Origin: Echinarachnius parma
Lineage: Eukaryota; Echinodermata; Echinoidea; Clypeasteroida; Echinarachniidae
Assembly (NCBI GenBank): GCA_037951105.1
Contig: JBAMJV010002968.1
Location: 1-64,000, forward strand
DNA length: 64,000 nt
Reading direction: 5' to 3'
Shown here: positions 33,601 to 48,600 of the stretch, in pieces
Layout: every line of letters begins with the position of its first letter
Numbering within the stretch: the first letter of the stretch is position 1
The notes under the pieces: model-generated
Databases searched by the model: none
Told to the model about the DNA's origin: nothing
What the model saw: the letters and a program-made list of their open reading frames with translations, nothing else
Position numbers and translations under genes: made by a program

Positions 33601-36600
33601 ATTCCAAAGAATTGGGCCTGTGTGGCGTAATGAGTATTTTGATATATCATTTAAATAAGTCCAACGATGAAAATAATTGCAAGATCTTGTATTATAATTA
33701 TGGATATTTCTATTTTTTACAAACATATTCATTAAATATGGAGAGAGTGTTTGAGAGTGAAAACGTTGCATAAATGAAGCAATTTGGATCTTGTAATTTA
33801 AGAGTATATAATGATTTAAATAATGTGGAAGTAGATGCAGTATACTCGGACTTCATACATATGGCTATTTCCATAAAATAGGACCCCAGTGTGTGACATA
33901 GGGGCCAAATTTTAGATTCATGTATTTACGCATCAAAATACAATTTTTTATTTCCTATATATCTGAATTTTTGGAAAACAACCAAATTCTCACCATTTTA
34001 TACAATTCATCAAAGTGGGACTGGTCCAAAGTATGCACGCTCCTGACAGATTTCACGTGTAAGGGGGACACCAAACCTAAGGTGTCAAAGTGTCAGATTG
34101 GTTTCAAGAGATTTAAATTTGTATGTTTTTTTTCTGTTTTCATGTCTGTTTTTGATGCCATTTCACATTAAACAACTTTTTGTTTGAGTCATTTTCAAAG
34201 AAAGAAAAATAAATCTCAACATTTAAGCCATTATGTACCGTAAATTTTGAATTTTTGACACATATGGTAGAAGAAACTCTGTGGACACAACAATTTTTGC
34301 CACTCTTAAGGATAATTCAATCTCAATCACAGTATATGAACAACTGAACCATTTTAATGTACAATTACATGCAAAAGTACACAACAAATGTTCATTGCCT
34401 TAAAATGTAATTCTAATTTCATGTGTAAGGGGGACACCAAAAAAATGGTGTCCCCCTTACATAGTGATCACAAGCCTGAAATGGTGATTACAAGTGAGTG
34501 ATAAGTATTATGTTTAGTTCAAACTTACATTCTACTTATTGAGATACACTTCCAACATTAGGGACATAACAAATTGGTGACTTTTAATTGCCTTGGTCCT
34601 AAAAATGGTGATCCTTAACATACATAAATATTAGTGGTAACCGTATATAAAAATAACCACCTTTGGTGAAGTAGATGATACATTTTGTAGAAATCAAGGA
34701 AAGGGCCTATCTGGTTGTTATTTAGTTTAAAATACAATACAGAAATCAAGTTTAAATATTTTAATCAGAAATAAAATAAAATAGCACATGGATATTTCAG
34801 AAACTTAAGTTATAATGTACTGTACTTGGAGTTTCACGTGTAAGGAGGACACCAAAACAGTGATGCGTATGGCTTTCTTTTGTAACATTACTAATTTATA
34901 TAAATGGCTCGAATATGTGTTACCCCATATTGAGTTACAATTAGACAAGTGTGACAAAACATAAGCATTATAAAGAAGAAATAATAAATTTCTAGGTAAT
35001 TCATACTTCAATCGACTTAAAATCCCTATAAATCGTGAAATCCTAAGCGTACTAAATCAATGTGATCCTTCCAAGACAAACTACTATTTAATACTACACC
35101 TAAAAACAGAATCATAGAATTTCAAAGGAACTGTGTCTATTTTCAACAATATTTCATCAACATTAAATTGCACACCACCCTTTTAAAAAAGAACGCATTG
35201 GGTTTTACTAGTATTTAAAGAGAGCTTATTACACTTAAACCATGTGGATATGTGAGCAAGATTTATATTCAAAGATTCAACTAAAGCTTTTCACCAACAT
35301 CTAACACGGAAATCTGGTACATTTTCGGCTATGCTGTCCGCTGACCGCTGAAGTCTACCATATATATGAAAAACCATTATTTTTCGTTGCCCAATCGTGC
35401 AAGTAAATTTCATTGGTACTAATTATTAAATTTTGTTGGCCCACAGCAAATTTTTGGTGGCCATCAGGTCAGTGCTAATTTCAAGTCCTACCCACTGGCA
35501 ATGAACCTAATAAAATCATAGCCCTTTAACATAATAAAGTCATAGCCCTTTAAAGGGGTAGTTTAATTTTGGTAGAGAGGGCGCTGCAGATCACAATTTT
35601 TTTGTGAGGTAATGAAAAACTGAGTGTCGAATTTGAGAGAACATGCAATTTTAATGGCAGAATAAACTTTATTTGGTCAAAATCGACCCAGAAACGGCTG
35701 AAATATCAATAAATATATCTGATCTTATAATTATTTAGGGCCCAAATAATTAGATGATTTTTAGAAAAAAATAAAAAAATGCTTGCACTTTTTCAAAAAT
35801 TTTCAAAAGCGTTTTTTAAATAGTTGTTGATGATCTCGCTATTTAATCATTATATCAATAAAACATCACATGCATAATTTTGTATGAAAAATGGTTGAAA
35901 CCAATGCCTTTTTAAAAAGCGCCCTCTTGTGTTTCAATGGCTCTTTTTGAATGATAACAGGCTTTTTACTTAGTCGTTTGTAATTTTGTATACCTTTCGA
36001 GCATGGTGGAGTTATAACTATTAGTTTATAATGTTACTGTGCAGGTTTTGGCTACTTAAGTTCAGCCTTACCAAAACTAAACTACCCCTTTAACCTACTG
36101 GAACCTGATGGGCCCTGTATTTGACCATTTGTTTTGAACTGGGCCAGTAAATAGAAGGTATCGTTACGTGTGTGCAGGGAGCATAAGACTGAAAACAAGA
36201 GCAAAATTGTAAATATATGGTCTGTACATAGTAATAGTTGGGATCAATTTGAAGGGAATTTGACTGCCAACTTATCACAAGTATCAAACATGTTGTTTGT
36301 TTCCTTGCCTTTTAGTAGTTACCAACAACTAGCACAAAGTAGTCATTTATGTACGGTGGTAGAGGAGTGGAGCATGAGGAGGGGAGCATGAATTTAAAGA
36401 AAATATGAATATCTCCTGAATCATAAGTTAGAATCTAAAGCATAAAACTAACTTAACTTTAAGTATATCAATGCATCCTCTAGAGAAGATGATTTTCTGA
36501 AAATTTGGGGTCGTGAGGTTAAAGGTCAAATTGTCACAGACTTACTATTAACCCGTTGCTTACGGGAACCGAGTGGGCTATGTACAAAGTCTATGGGGAT

Positions 36601-39600
36601 TTCACAATCTCGTAGTGAACGGGTTAAACTTAGTAAAAAATTTCTACTGCATTTTTGAAATCCTTAAACAATTTCCTTTTAGAAAATGTATACTTTATAG
36701 GCATAAGACTTTAAATAATGCGAATATCCTTCCCTGAACCCACAACTGACATTTTCAGAAAAATGCACATGTAAACGTTTACTGGCCCAGTTCAAAATAC
36801 ACAGCCAGCTGCGCTATGAGAATTGACAGGTTGACTGTTGAAGTGTCTTTACCAATTCTGTACGTCCCTTCCTATTTTTTCCAGTGTGTGGACGACCCCT
36901 TCAGGACTGGTCCCGAAATTACTCGGGTTGAGGTCTATGGAGAATACACATCTTTATGAAAATCAATCAGTCCTGAATGGGTTAAATTAGATGTACAGTA
37001 CATGTACATATTTAAGGTAAATATGCATATTAAACAGGCCCTGATTCAAAGTTCAGAATACAAGGACAAATTAATATATACTTTGCACAAAAAGTTCCGC
37101 AATCGAGGTTTGCGCATTAATAACTTTTCTATTAGGTTATTACCATTGATAAATTTGGTATCATTGGAAAGCGTGAATTCTCCCCTTTACATTGATATAA
37201 CATTTGCTATGAGTATTTCATCATGGAATGTGCATTGCATCCAAATGTAGGGCAAAGTCAAAAGTGAAATGTTGCAAAATGCACTGATTCTGTCAACAAA
37301 GGGCCTTCCTTTTGTTTGAAGATTAAAATGTGGCTTGAATGCCTATTACGTTATTACCATTCATAAATTTGGTATCATTGGAAAGCGTGAATCCTCCTCT
37401 TTACATTGATATAACATTTGCTATGGATATTTTATCATGGAATGTGCATGTACATCCGAATGTAGGGCAAAGTAAAAAATTAAATGTTGCAAAATGCACT
37501 GATTTTGTCAACAGTGTGCCTTCCTTTTGTTTGAAGATTAAAACGTGGCTTGAATGCATGACCACCTCACCCCCATTCAAGCCAAGGAAGGCACTCTGTT
37601 GACAAAATCAGTGCATTTTTGCAACATTTCACTTTTGACTTTGCCCTACATTTCGATGCAATTCACATTCCATGATAAAATATTCATAGCAAATGTTATA
37701 TCAATGTAAAGAGGAGGATTCACGCTTTCCAATGATACCAAATTTATGAATGGTAATAGCGTAATTAAAAAGTTATTAATGTGCAAACCTCGATTGCGGA
37801 ACTTTTTGTGCAAGGTATATAACCTTCAGAACTGTGAGATTAATATTTGCTAGTGAGAAAGAGATATTGTGATTTGTGAAATCGAATGTGAGAAAATGTA
37901 ATGGCCCTTTGTTTTATATGTACATCTGAATGCATAAAAGCATATATACAAATTTAAACTTTGGCAACACTTTGTGGGGTAAACAGGTGTTAAATGACAA
38001 GATATTTAATACCTACATGTATAGCCTTGCCAAAAGAAACTCATCAATAAAGGTAAAAACCTGGGGAACAGTGGAACCTTCTCAGCAGTGATCCATGATT
38101 AAATGTTTTTTCATGCGTTAAATATCCATAGGGCAGCCAATTAACTTTTTGTTCTATTGTTCAAATTCATGATGGGCAAGTAAAATCATGAATTTTGAAA
38201 TTTTACTTGCCCGTACATAAAATGTACCGGTATTCGACCCCCACAAACTAGTGCGAAAAATTTAAAGAAAAATAAATAGTGCTAGGTAGCTCCATCTGCT
38301 TGGCAAATTTCTTGCTTGTTTGTAGATGTAAGGATTTTTCTCTTGTAGTTGGAACAGAAATGTTTGTTGCCCAACCAGGTATTAAACCAAACTAGACCAT
38401 TTATGAAATTTTACTTGCGTGACATCAACTTTTTTTGCCCTTGGCAATCATATCTATTGGCAGCGTGAAACATTATTTGAATTAGTCCTACAATTATATT
38501 AAATAGGGAATGCTGTGGTCCTTGCTGGACATTTTGCATTTTGCTGACTAACTCTGAGCAGTGGAGTGCCCCCCAATAATTTTGAAAAATCCATACAAAA
38601 CATTTATAAGGGGAACATTTTTGAAAAAAAAACAAAGAAATACATAAGATGTGCCCCCCAATAATTTGGGTGCCCCCCAATCAGTCCGACCCCGCTACGC
38701 CACTGACTCTGAGTCAGTGTTGAGTGATAAGTGTTCCTAGAAATTCTCAGGAAATTTCATCGCCAGGAACAAAATTGAGAAATAAAATTTAGCCTCAGTG
38801 GTCTTTTATTTATTTATTAATTTTTGTATTGTGACACAACTGTTGATGGTCATCATTTGGCACCAACTCAAAATCACATTGCTTTCATTCTGCATATTCT
38901 ACTGCAGTCATTAAGAAAGGAAATTATTGGGGACAGAGTGCTTGGAGTTATTCAACAATCTTAAAACATACTTTTTTTCTTCGAATTCTTTTACTTCCTT
39001 CAATAAAAAGCAATTTAAAAGACTAGGTACTTGATTGAAAAATATTTAAGCTAATACTTTCATAGGAACGAGGTGAGATGATAAAAAAAGTTACTATTGT
39101 AGTAACCTGTTCAGGACTGGTCTCAAAAATACTCGGGCTTGGGTCTTTGGAGAATACATGTTGTAATAAAGTCAGTCAGTCCTGAACAGGTTAAAGATCC
39201 CTTTGGGGTAGGCAATAGTCTGAGTACATACATTACATGGGTTTGATTAAAAACTCTACAAGTCGCAAACTGTATAATTGTCTTCATCAATATTGCTAGA
39301 AGCATGGTGCACCCAACAAACCAAATCAAGTAGAGTATGCCCATGCACACATAACTTCCTTGTTTGCGGTGTGACAGGGATAAGTGTCCAAGTGTCCAGG
39401 GCAAATTAAATCAAAGGATATTTGTCCAATCACTCTGTAAATGTGTGTTTTGTGTGTGTGTGTGTCACTTGTAAAAGCAATTTTTCGTGGCATGATAGTT
39501 CAATTTGTATTTATTCAAGTTCATTTTATTCACATAAACGTTTACGTTGTATGAGTAACGTCATTACTGTTCGTTTGCTTGTCCGTATGCATGTGTGTAT

Positions 39601-42600
39601 GTGTGACTGTCCGAATGACGTCACTGGACAATTATTCCTAGCTGGACACTTATCCCTGTCACAGCATTGTTATCCATACGGGGGAAATCCTATCCTTCTG
39701 ACTTACTGAATGTGATGAGAGCATAACATTGCTATATTTCCTCTTGAATATTCCTGATTACAAAAATAATCAATTTCAAGCGAGAAGTTGAAGAAATGGC
39801 TAAAAAATTACTGCTCATAAAAATTGTGCAATGGCAAAGGCATCCATTTTGACTGAAGATCCATCAAGTATTGTCAATGTTTATGGTACATTGATTTTAC
39901 TAGTCTATGTCATGTACAGTATACTAATAACTTACTCAGTATGTTCTAGTTCTATGAATATGTTTTCTTGTAATGAAATTTCCTTTAGGTAATGCATCAT
40001 TTCATGAATAATTCTCAAAGATAGCTTTCATTTTGTGGTATAAAAATAAGTATATCAGTAGTGTTGCTCGGTTGAACTGATTTGTTTGTTAATGTATTTT
40101 TTATTAATTTGTTTAGGGGGGGGGGGGGGGGCAGGCAAATTATTGGGGGCTCACCTTATGTTTTTCTTTAGTTTTAAATATTTTGTTAAAGGGAAATGCC
40201 AGCAGTGGAAAATAACTTTATTGACCAAACTAATTGATTAGTATTGTTGAAATAGCATAAAGGGGCGTGTGTGGAAAAATCCGAACCTTAGTATCGTTAA
40301 GTGCAGAAATATAAGTTAAACGTTTATGAAAGCCGCTGACATTGAGCCTAAATTCACCGTCAATTTGGCCCGTCTGCGCTGGCCACATAGATACGCTCGT
40401 TCGAGCGATTCGCTCGTGCAAATTACCATGTGCACATTTGCCATAGGATTAACACCCATCGCACGGGGCTGTATATCAACATACCACCATCTGCGAGATA
40501 TCAATCCGCAGCAGATGGCTTTATAATTTACCAAATATATCAATTAGTAGGCGGTTTCCAGGCCAAATTTGTATCATCCCGTATTACTAATTAGTAAAAA
40601 CATATATTCTTTCACATGATTGGTAATAAGAGCGTACATTTCATTTTTTGTGTGTGGGGCGTTTCCCACTACTGGCATTTCCCTTTAACCATCATGTTTT
40701 TGTCAAATGATTGGAGGTGGGGAGGGGGCACATGCCCCGCAGGCCACCCCCCCCCCCCCCCCCCCCCCCCCCCACCACCACTTATTGTAAATGTAACCAA
40801 CCAAGCGAAAGATTCTGTATCAATAATTAACAAAGTAATTATGATTATAAATTATATGATCTTGAAATAGTTCTAATTCACAATAACATGCAGACCTATT
40901 AAAGGGACAGTTTCCCCACCATGTATTTACTTTTGATTAAGTTCCCTACACATTAAAACTGAATTTCATGTAAATACGACCAACATTGACCCTTTGGGCA
41001 AGGACGGAGCATCATTCAAAGTCACTCGCTGTACTGGCTAATCCCATTCATCACATACAGCATGGAGGCTGCTATTGATGTTTATGTAGCTCTGATTTAG
41101 AATTGTTCGCTCAAAAATGTGACGTCAAACACAAACTACTCTTTTGTGTTTGTTCACAATCCCTGTGAGCTGCATGAGCTAACAAAAAGAGCCTGAGCTT
41201 GATAGTTCGGGTATGATGTAGCATTTTAGCGCGAACAATTAAAAATCTGGGTTTTAAAACATATAATGGCAGCCTCCATGCTGTACGCGATGAATGGGGT
41301 TAGCCCATACAGCGATTGACTTTTAATGATGCCCTTCCTTTGCTCAGAGGGCAAACGTTTGACAAATTTGCATGAAATTATGTTTTCATGTGTACAGAAC
41401 ATAATCAAAAGAGCTCTGGGCTGCCGGCCTATATCCTCACCCATAATCCTCACCCAACCCTCATAATATTGCTAATAATATTCACCCTTATTTATTAGTT
41501 AAAAAAGTTAGTCCTTCCCATGCCAATTTGGCACACAAGGCGGCGCCTATCTCTGATTCATTAGCCCTAGGCCACATGTCTACTATGTAGCGAAAGCTAC
41601 AGAAGGGGGCCAGTCCTCTGGTAACTCTGTGTTTAACTTTCCCTTGTCCATTCTATAAATGCCGAGCGCCTGGCTAGAAGGCAGAAGGTACCATTTTTAA
41701 AGTCTTTGTTATGACCCGGTCTGGGTTCGGACCCGGTCTGGGTTCGAACCCGGAACTACATGTAGCTCCCATGCATGATGTGGACACTCTAATCGCTGTG
41801 CCACCATGCTTGGTTCACCCTTATTATGCCTCCGCCTAATAAGTGGCTGATGGAGGCATTATGTTTTCTGGTTGACTGTCCATGTGGTCCATCTTCCTTT
41901 CGTCCTGTTTTCATTCTTGCGACATCTAAAGAACTGGGCCCATATTCATAAAACCCCTCTAGCTTAGTTTCATGCTAAGTCAATTATTTATGACATGGCT
42001 AAGTATTTATCACATGATTCTGTAGTTACAAATTAGGGTTAACTCATTTAATAGGTATACCTATTAAATACTTACCCATATTGCTTACTGCTTGCTAATT
42101 TGTTTGATCAGAAATTGACTTAGTGTATAACTAAGCTAGTGGGGTTTTATGAATATGGGCCCAGGTAGACGGATCAATTTCAAAGATCAAATGGTTAATT
42201 GTGCAAAATAGCTTGTAATTGCAATATATTGAGAACCACTTTAATAACGGGTTAACATTATACAAACTTTGTTCCATTATGTATTAACTTTTGGACTGAT
42301 AAGATTCAGGGTCAAGGTCACAGAGCTCATAATTGGAATCAGTATATCTCAAGAACCCGTCAATACATTGCAAAATTGCCATCAAACTTGGTAGTTGTAG
42401 GTATCTTGATGAACCAATGAACTGGTTAGATTTGGTCGGCCAATATGCAAAAATAGCTTGTAATCACAATGTCTAGAAAAACCTTTTGACTGATTACAAG
42501 CAAACTTGATTCAGTGCAAGCCAGTTTGTATTTCATACTGTATAAGCTGTTAATTTCGCGAGGGTTTTATTTTCGCGAATTTCGCGAATCACTACCAAAG

Positions 42601-45600
42601 CGCGAAATTAACAACACGCGAATATATATTGGCATGAACTCATGTCAACTTTTGCCACGATGAAATAAGAACGCAATTATTACCGAACGCTGTATTTTGC
42701 GCTATACCCCCCAGCCACGGAGACAGTACTGTAGTTCAACACTAATATCACGTGCATGTGCTTATCAACCGATATAAAAAGAAGGATGTGGCATAAACTC
42801 AACATGGCGCCAAATTTACTTTGTAAACTCCTGCTGGTAGTACTACTAGCGCGTACTTTGTCCGTATATATTTTACCAATCCATTGATACTATAGATCGG
42901 TGCATCACACCATGTGATCACTAGTATCCACCGATTTAAAAATAAAAGGAATCAACATAAACTCAAGATGGCGGCATATTCACGTCATACTCGCGCCTGT
43001 CTTGTCCATTTGTAGTTCACAAATATGCTATGAATGTAACATCCATTGAGACTATATATCGGTGCATAAACACGCCCACGTATTTATCGCGCGCTTTCTC
43101 CGTGCGCTCTAATATCAATACTCATTGACTTTCGTGCTTGAATCAATCTCCCATATGTTTGCATGTTCCCGTCAGCGGCACGCCGCCCTGCGATGCTTTC
43201 TACATGGTCTATGGCAGTAGCTACAGATACAGAGCGCAATACAGAAAATGCGTAACCATAGACTTGTACAGTATTCAGCTCTATATGCGAAACTCATTAT
43301 TATTTATTAGTACTAGAATCACCATTCACGGGACAATGCTTATAGTTACTATAAAGCTTATAAATCATATTTTGATCGAAACTGAGGTAAATTTGTGTAC
43401 ATTTTAACAATATTTCCGTAGAAATTACATTATGTTATGTCGCCGTTATGATAGAATACACATTTGTTCATTTATTAAAAGGATTTTCTCGTGCAAAGTA
43501 CACATCATTTTTGTCATATTCTAATTTCTGTGCGATGCTATTTTCTCACAGGGCCGGCAGATCGCGAAATTAACAACTCGCGAAAATGTCTGAGACCCCC
43601 TCATTCGCGAAAATATCTGTACGCGAAAATATTGGCGTATACAGTATACAAATCATGCAATTGTGGTTTTAAAATAAGAGGGCACTTCAAAATATGTTTT
43701 GCGAGGTAAAGGAAAACTAAGTATAAGAGTGGAAAGGGCATTTGATTTTCAAAGCAAATCAACATTTGTTTGATCAAAATCCATTTAGAAAATGCTGAAG
43801 TCATCAAAATAAAAGTCGCAGGTGTTTACAGATTTCACTTACATTTGTCATTTTGAAGAATCTTCCTAGTGTCTGTATAGCACCCTCATGTTGATTTCTA
43901 TTAATATTCTCTCCTGTATTTGCACCATACAATACAGGTAAAAAACTGTTTGGAAGGAGTCACATACGAGAAGTTGCTCTGAAGAGGCTTTCTCCATTAG
44001 ACGAGTACTGTCAGGTAATATCATTTAGCTTATTTAAAGGGCAATGCAGGTCCAGAATGAAGTTAATCCTACTTAAAACATCATAATATGCTTGTTCATT
44101 TCGCATAACATTACCCCGACTCACATTTCTGCTTGCGAAGAAATATGTGCCAACAAAATCGGGTACACCGCTATTCACAGCGAACACAGGAGGCCGCCGT
44201 TTATTTGTCTGCCCTTGATTTGTCACTTGTGATCGGTCAATGATGCAAAGCATACCATTCCTGCACTAAATGTATCTACTATGTTCAAGTATGACAGTTT
44301 TGACTGCACCAAACTATTGTTTGAATACTTGTAGACGATTTGATGAGTCTGGAATTAGTGAAAAGATGTTCTATCACTTTTGGCAGACCTATTTGAGCAG
44401 CAAAATGCTTGGCGGAACGAAATTATTCCTGTTTTTCCTGCAGTAACCTAGCATTGCACGCATGTGGGCGAATATGTTCGGACAGTCCGCACAAAAGTCA
44501 TAATTCGCGAAGCATGTCGGGTAGTTACACAAACATGGCCGCTCCCATCATCTTTGGCTGCCGTAAAAATGAGTAAAATTGGGGTACGTTCACAGCTTCA
44601 CAGAAGGATTTCATGGGATCCAGTAGGCCAAAATTGCCAAGTCATGTATCAAATTAAATGTCTGTTTACCCTCTAAATGATGATAGCAGCCAAAAGCCAT
44701 TGTTGAATTGTCCTTTAATAATGCAATCCCATGTGTACTACATAAGAAACAAAAACACTGATTTAGTCATTGGGCCATTCTTTGAAAAGTGAAACTTTTT
44801 TGGAAAAAATGAAGTTTGTTTTTTCAGTAGTTTTATTTCATTATTGGAAAGATCAGTGTCCAAGGGTTCATGAAATATATATATTTTTTTTTATTTATAA
44901 AATTTCTTAGAAAAATTCATACATTTTCATATTTCAATATTCAAATAAAAATCATAACTCAGGAAATAATCAAGCTAGCCCAGTCCTTTTATTCTCCTGT
45001 ACATGATGATACCAACTTTGTGACAATTGAACTTCATTTTACTATCTAAACTTAATATTTGTAAAATTCATATTTCCATTCACATTGTACATGTCACACA
45101 CGTGACCACCCCAAAATGTCACACACGTGACCCAGACATCCCCACATAATAACGTGCATTAAAAAACAACCGTTTGAGATAATTTTAATCTTTCACCATT
45201 TTTTTACTTACAGATATATATTAGTTGTCTGATACTAATATGAAAATTTTAGCTTTTCATATTTCACAGGATTTCCAAAATGAAATCGAGTTAAATTGTT
45301 TTTCTTCAAAAGTGCTCCCGTGCGAAGTCACACACGTGACCGATGCCATTTGACCTCTGTCCTTGGGCAACGTAATCCTAATAAAATCTTTTGTGTTACA
45401 CATGAAAGACTTCAACATATGCAAGTCATATATGAAGTTCACATCACCATACCTCCTATACTTACTAAAATATAAGCATCTTATTTCAGAATTTTTCCTA
45501 TTTTGGGTCACACACGTGACCAAGAATGGCCCCATTATGACTTCATGGTATGTAACTTGCATAGATTTGCATCTATATTGAACATATTGTCCGGTATTCT

Positions 45601-48600
45601 ACTAAATTGATTAACCTAGCCTAAAAAGACAGATATTACAAGTAACAAGTTAAACCGTTAATCACTTGTGGAATATGACTGACGAGCCCATTGATGGTTC
45701 TCATGCACCACATTATATGCTAACGGTTTCTTATTATTAATGCAGATCCATCTGCTTAGGACATCCAGACAAAGGGTCTCTTGACATTCCAGTGAAATTA
45801 TAACCAGTCATCAGTACTTGTGATTTTAAACAGACGGCCACCTATTACTGGTGACTTAAACAATTTCACTGGAATGTCAAGCAGAGGGATTGATTTAATA
45901 ATAAAGGGAAATAATTGTCGTATCTCCTGTGGCACATGACAACTATATATCATTGGCTCAACTTGGATAGGCAACACACTTTGTGTTGATTGCTTGCTTC
46001 AACATTTACATGTACAAATGTTGCAGGCGTATATATTAATAATAATAATGATGATAATATTAAGTACAATTTTATAAACTGCAACGTATCCAATGTTATC
46101 CATTGATACACAGTAGGTTCGCGGTAGCACCATGTAAGATGAGGAGGCATCGGTAGTCCCGAAAAAGGACTAATTTTTTCTTGGTTAGTCCTTAGAAGGA
46201 CTGGAGAAAGACTGTGGTAGTGCATTTAAGGACTGTTGGTTATTCTTCCTTGAGCTTGTAGTCCCGGGTGACATTTGGTAAGTTTGTTATAGGGAAGGGA
46301 AGGGTGGCAGGAGGGGGCTCGACATTTCAAACAGGTTGAATGTCCGTCGTCAGGAGAGAGAGGAAGTGTGGGCGTGTATGTGGTTGGCTCTGGACGTTTG
46401 CAGACGTAAATGGACTATGTGTTCGCAGCAGCCGTATACTGCAGTTCGCACATGCATGTTGCCATCGCTGGTGGCACTGTTGTCTGATAGATGCTTTGCA
46501 TTGTGAGTATCCATTGATATCTTGATGCTATTTTAATTTGCCTCTGTGCAGTCTCTGGTCAAACTTCCAAGTAAGATTTCGGACAGCAGTTTGGTGGTAG
46601 AGTTCTTCACCCCGACCCCTGAAGACGTCAGTCCTCCAGCTCCTGAGTAAGCAATTTTTCTCTATAGTACTACTACTATTCTTGAAGTATTCTCTAAGTA
46701 ATGTACTTGTATTCTATACATATCCAAAATACTAGCATTCCTAAAGTATTCTCGAAGAACTTGTATACCTACCGTAGAACACCATCGTCAAGCACCCCCA
46801 AGCACCAATATGCATCTTGCTTTTAAAGAGCGCCCGGTCTCTGTCCAAATGGGAAACTTTAATCAAGAATGCAAATAATGGTGAGGAATATTCATGAGGA
46901 TAATAATGGAGGTGAATCTCATGGAAACGTCTTTAAAAGCAAGATGCGTATAGGTGCTAGGGGGTGCTTGACGACGGTGTTCTACGGTATTTGAAGTATC
47001 TCTAAGTATGTATATTCTCTATTTCTCTCAGTACAAGTATTGTTAAATTGTTCTAAATAATCTATCAAGTACTAGTATTCATGAAGATTTGTCTACCTCT
47101 TCACAAAGTACTAGTATTCTTGAAGTATTCTTGAAGTACAATTGGCATACATGTTGATGTAGTCTACAGCCCGTTATCTCATGAACCCAGTTTAATTTCA
47201 TGTCCTTATGTCTAAACCCAATCCATCTATTCATGTGCAATTGAAATGAATAACACATTACTGCTTGAAATAGCTTGAAAAATGCTTACCCACAGTTTAC
47301 ACTAGAGAACAACAGCTTCATCGGAAAAGAAGTGTATGTACATTATGAAATATTAAGTCAGTGGTCATGCATATAAAATTGACAGGAATTACAGTATTGA
47401 AGTTTCATTGAATAATTAATTATATGAAAAGTGTAATAGAAATAAAAAATATTAATTGTTTTTCTTTGCATCCCAATGCTAGTGGCGAATCAAGAAGAGG
47501 AAAAGGTAAGAATTCATTCCGCTTTTTAAAGGGGTAGTTCAGTTTTGGTATAGAGGGCGCTGCACAAAATAATTTTTTTTGTGAGATAATGAAAAACTGT
47601 TGCTCATTTTAATTTAATTTGTCATGATATATATATTTTCCAGTGAATTTATGTTCTTGATTATTGCGAACTTTCAGGAGGGGGCCACTTTTGGTAATTT
47701 AAACTTATTTGTACCTGTAGGCAGATACAATTAATACAGTATCATATTTTTGACAGTACATTCTTGATTTGTTGTGTTTTTATGCAAAAAATGAAATCTT
47801 TCATAACCCAATACTATATTAGTTTACTTCATTATCTCACATTAATTTAAACATTGAACAAGGCCATAAATGCCTCAGATATTGCTCCAATCTCAGAGCC
47901 CATTTAACAAAAGAAAATACTTGTGGCAGTCCTAGGCCCCATGCAGAAAGAGATACAATCGATTGTAAGTCAGAAAATTTGTCCTTTTCAACCAATTAGA
48001 TTTGCGCAATTAGAACACATTGATCTGACTTATGCAATTAATTGTAACTTCCAATCAATTGTAGCTCTTTCTGCAATGAATTTGTGATATAATGATAGGA
48101 GTGATTATTGTGCGTCATGATTCATCCTCTGTTCTATGCAGACGATGGTTCTATTTGGAGCACTTTTAAGTGTAACAACATCTTGTGGCAGAGAATTCCG
48201 AAGAATTATCCTTGTATTAAAAATACCCTAATGTGTTGGTCAACTTTTCTATTGTAGAAAATGTTCAGTCTCTATGCAGAAATGATAAAGAGTGATTAAC
48301 TTTAAACCTCTTTCTCTGCTGAAGATTCTATTTCTATTTCATAGACCATTTAAGCGGAACAGTATCTGGTGGAAGCGGATTACAATAGTTATATCTTTCA
48401 AACTAAATAAATACATTATAGGTTAACTTTTTTAGTGCAGAAAACTATTCCATCTACATGTACATTTGTAGGTGCAATAACAATGTTTTATTAGAGAGAC
48501 TTTTTTCTCTTCTCTGCTGCAGATATTGATTCTATTTCTGAGCCCATTCAAGCAGAACAGTATCAGGTGGTATCGGATTACAAGAAACAGCAGAAGAATG

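Noticed and set aside
47483-47505. Possibility that the 23-bp microexon is chance
   Set aside because: Without it exon 5 (phase 2) cannot join exon 7 (phase 1), and it encodes a basic linker as in the family, so it was kept.
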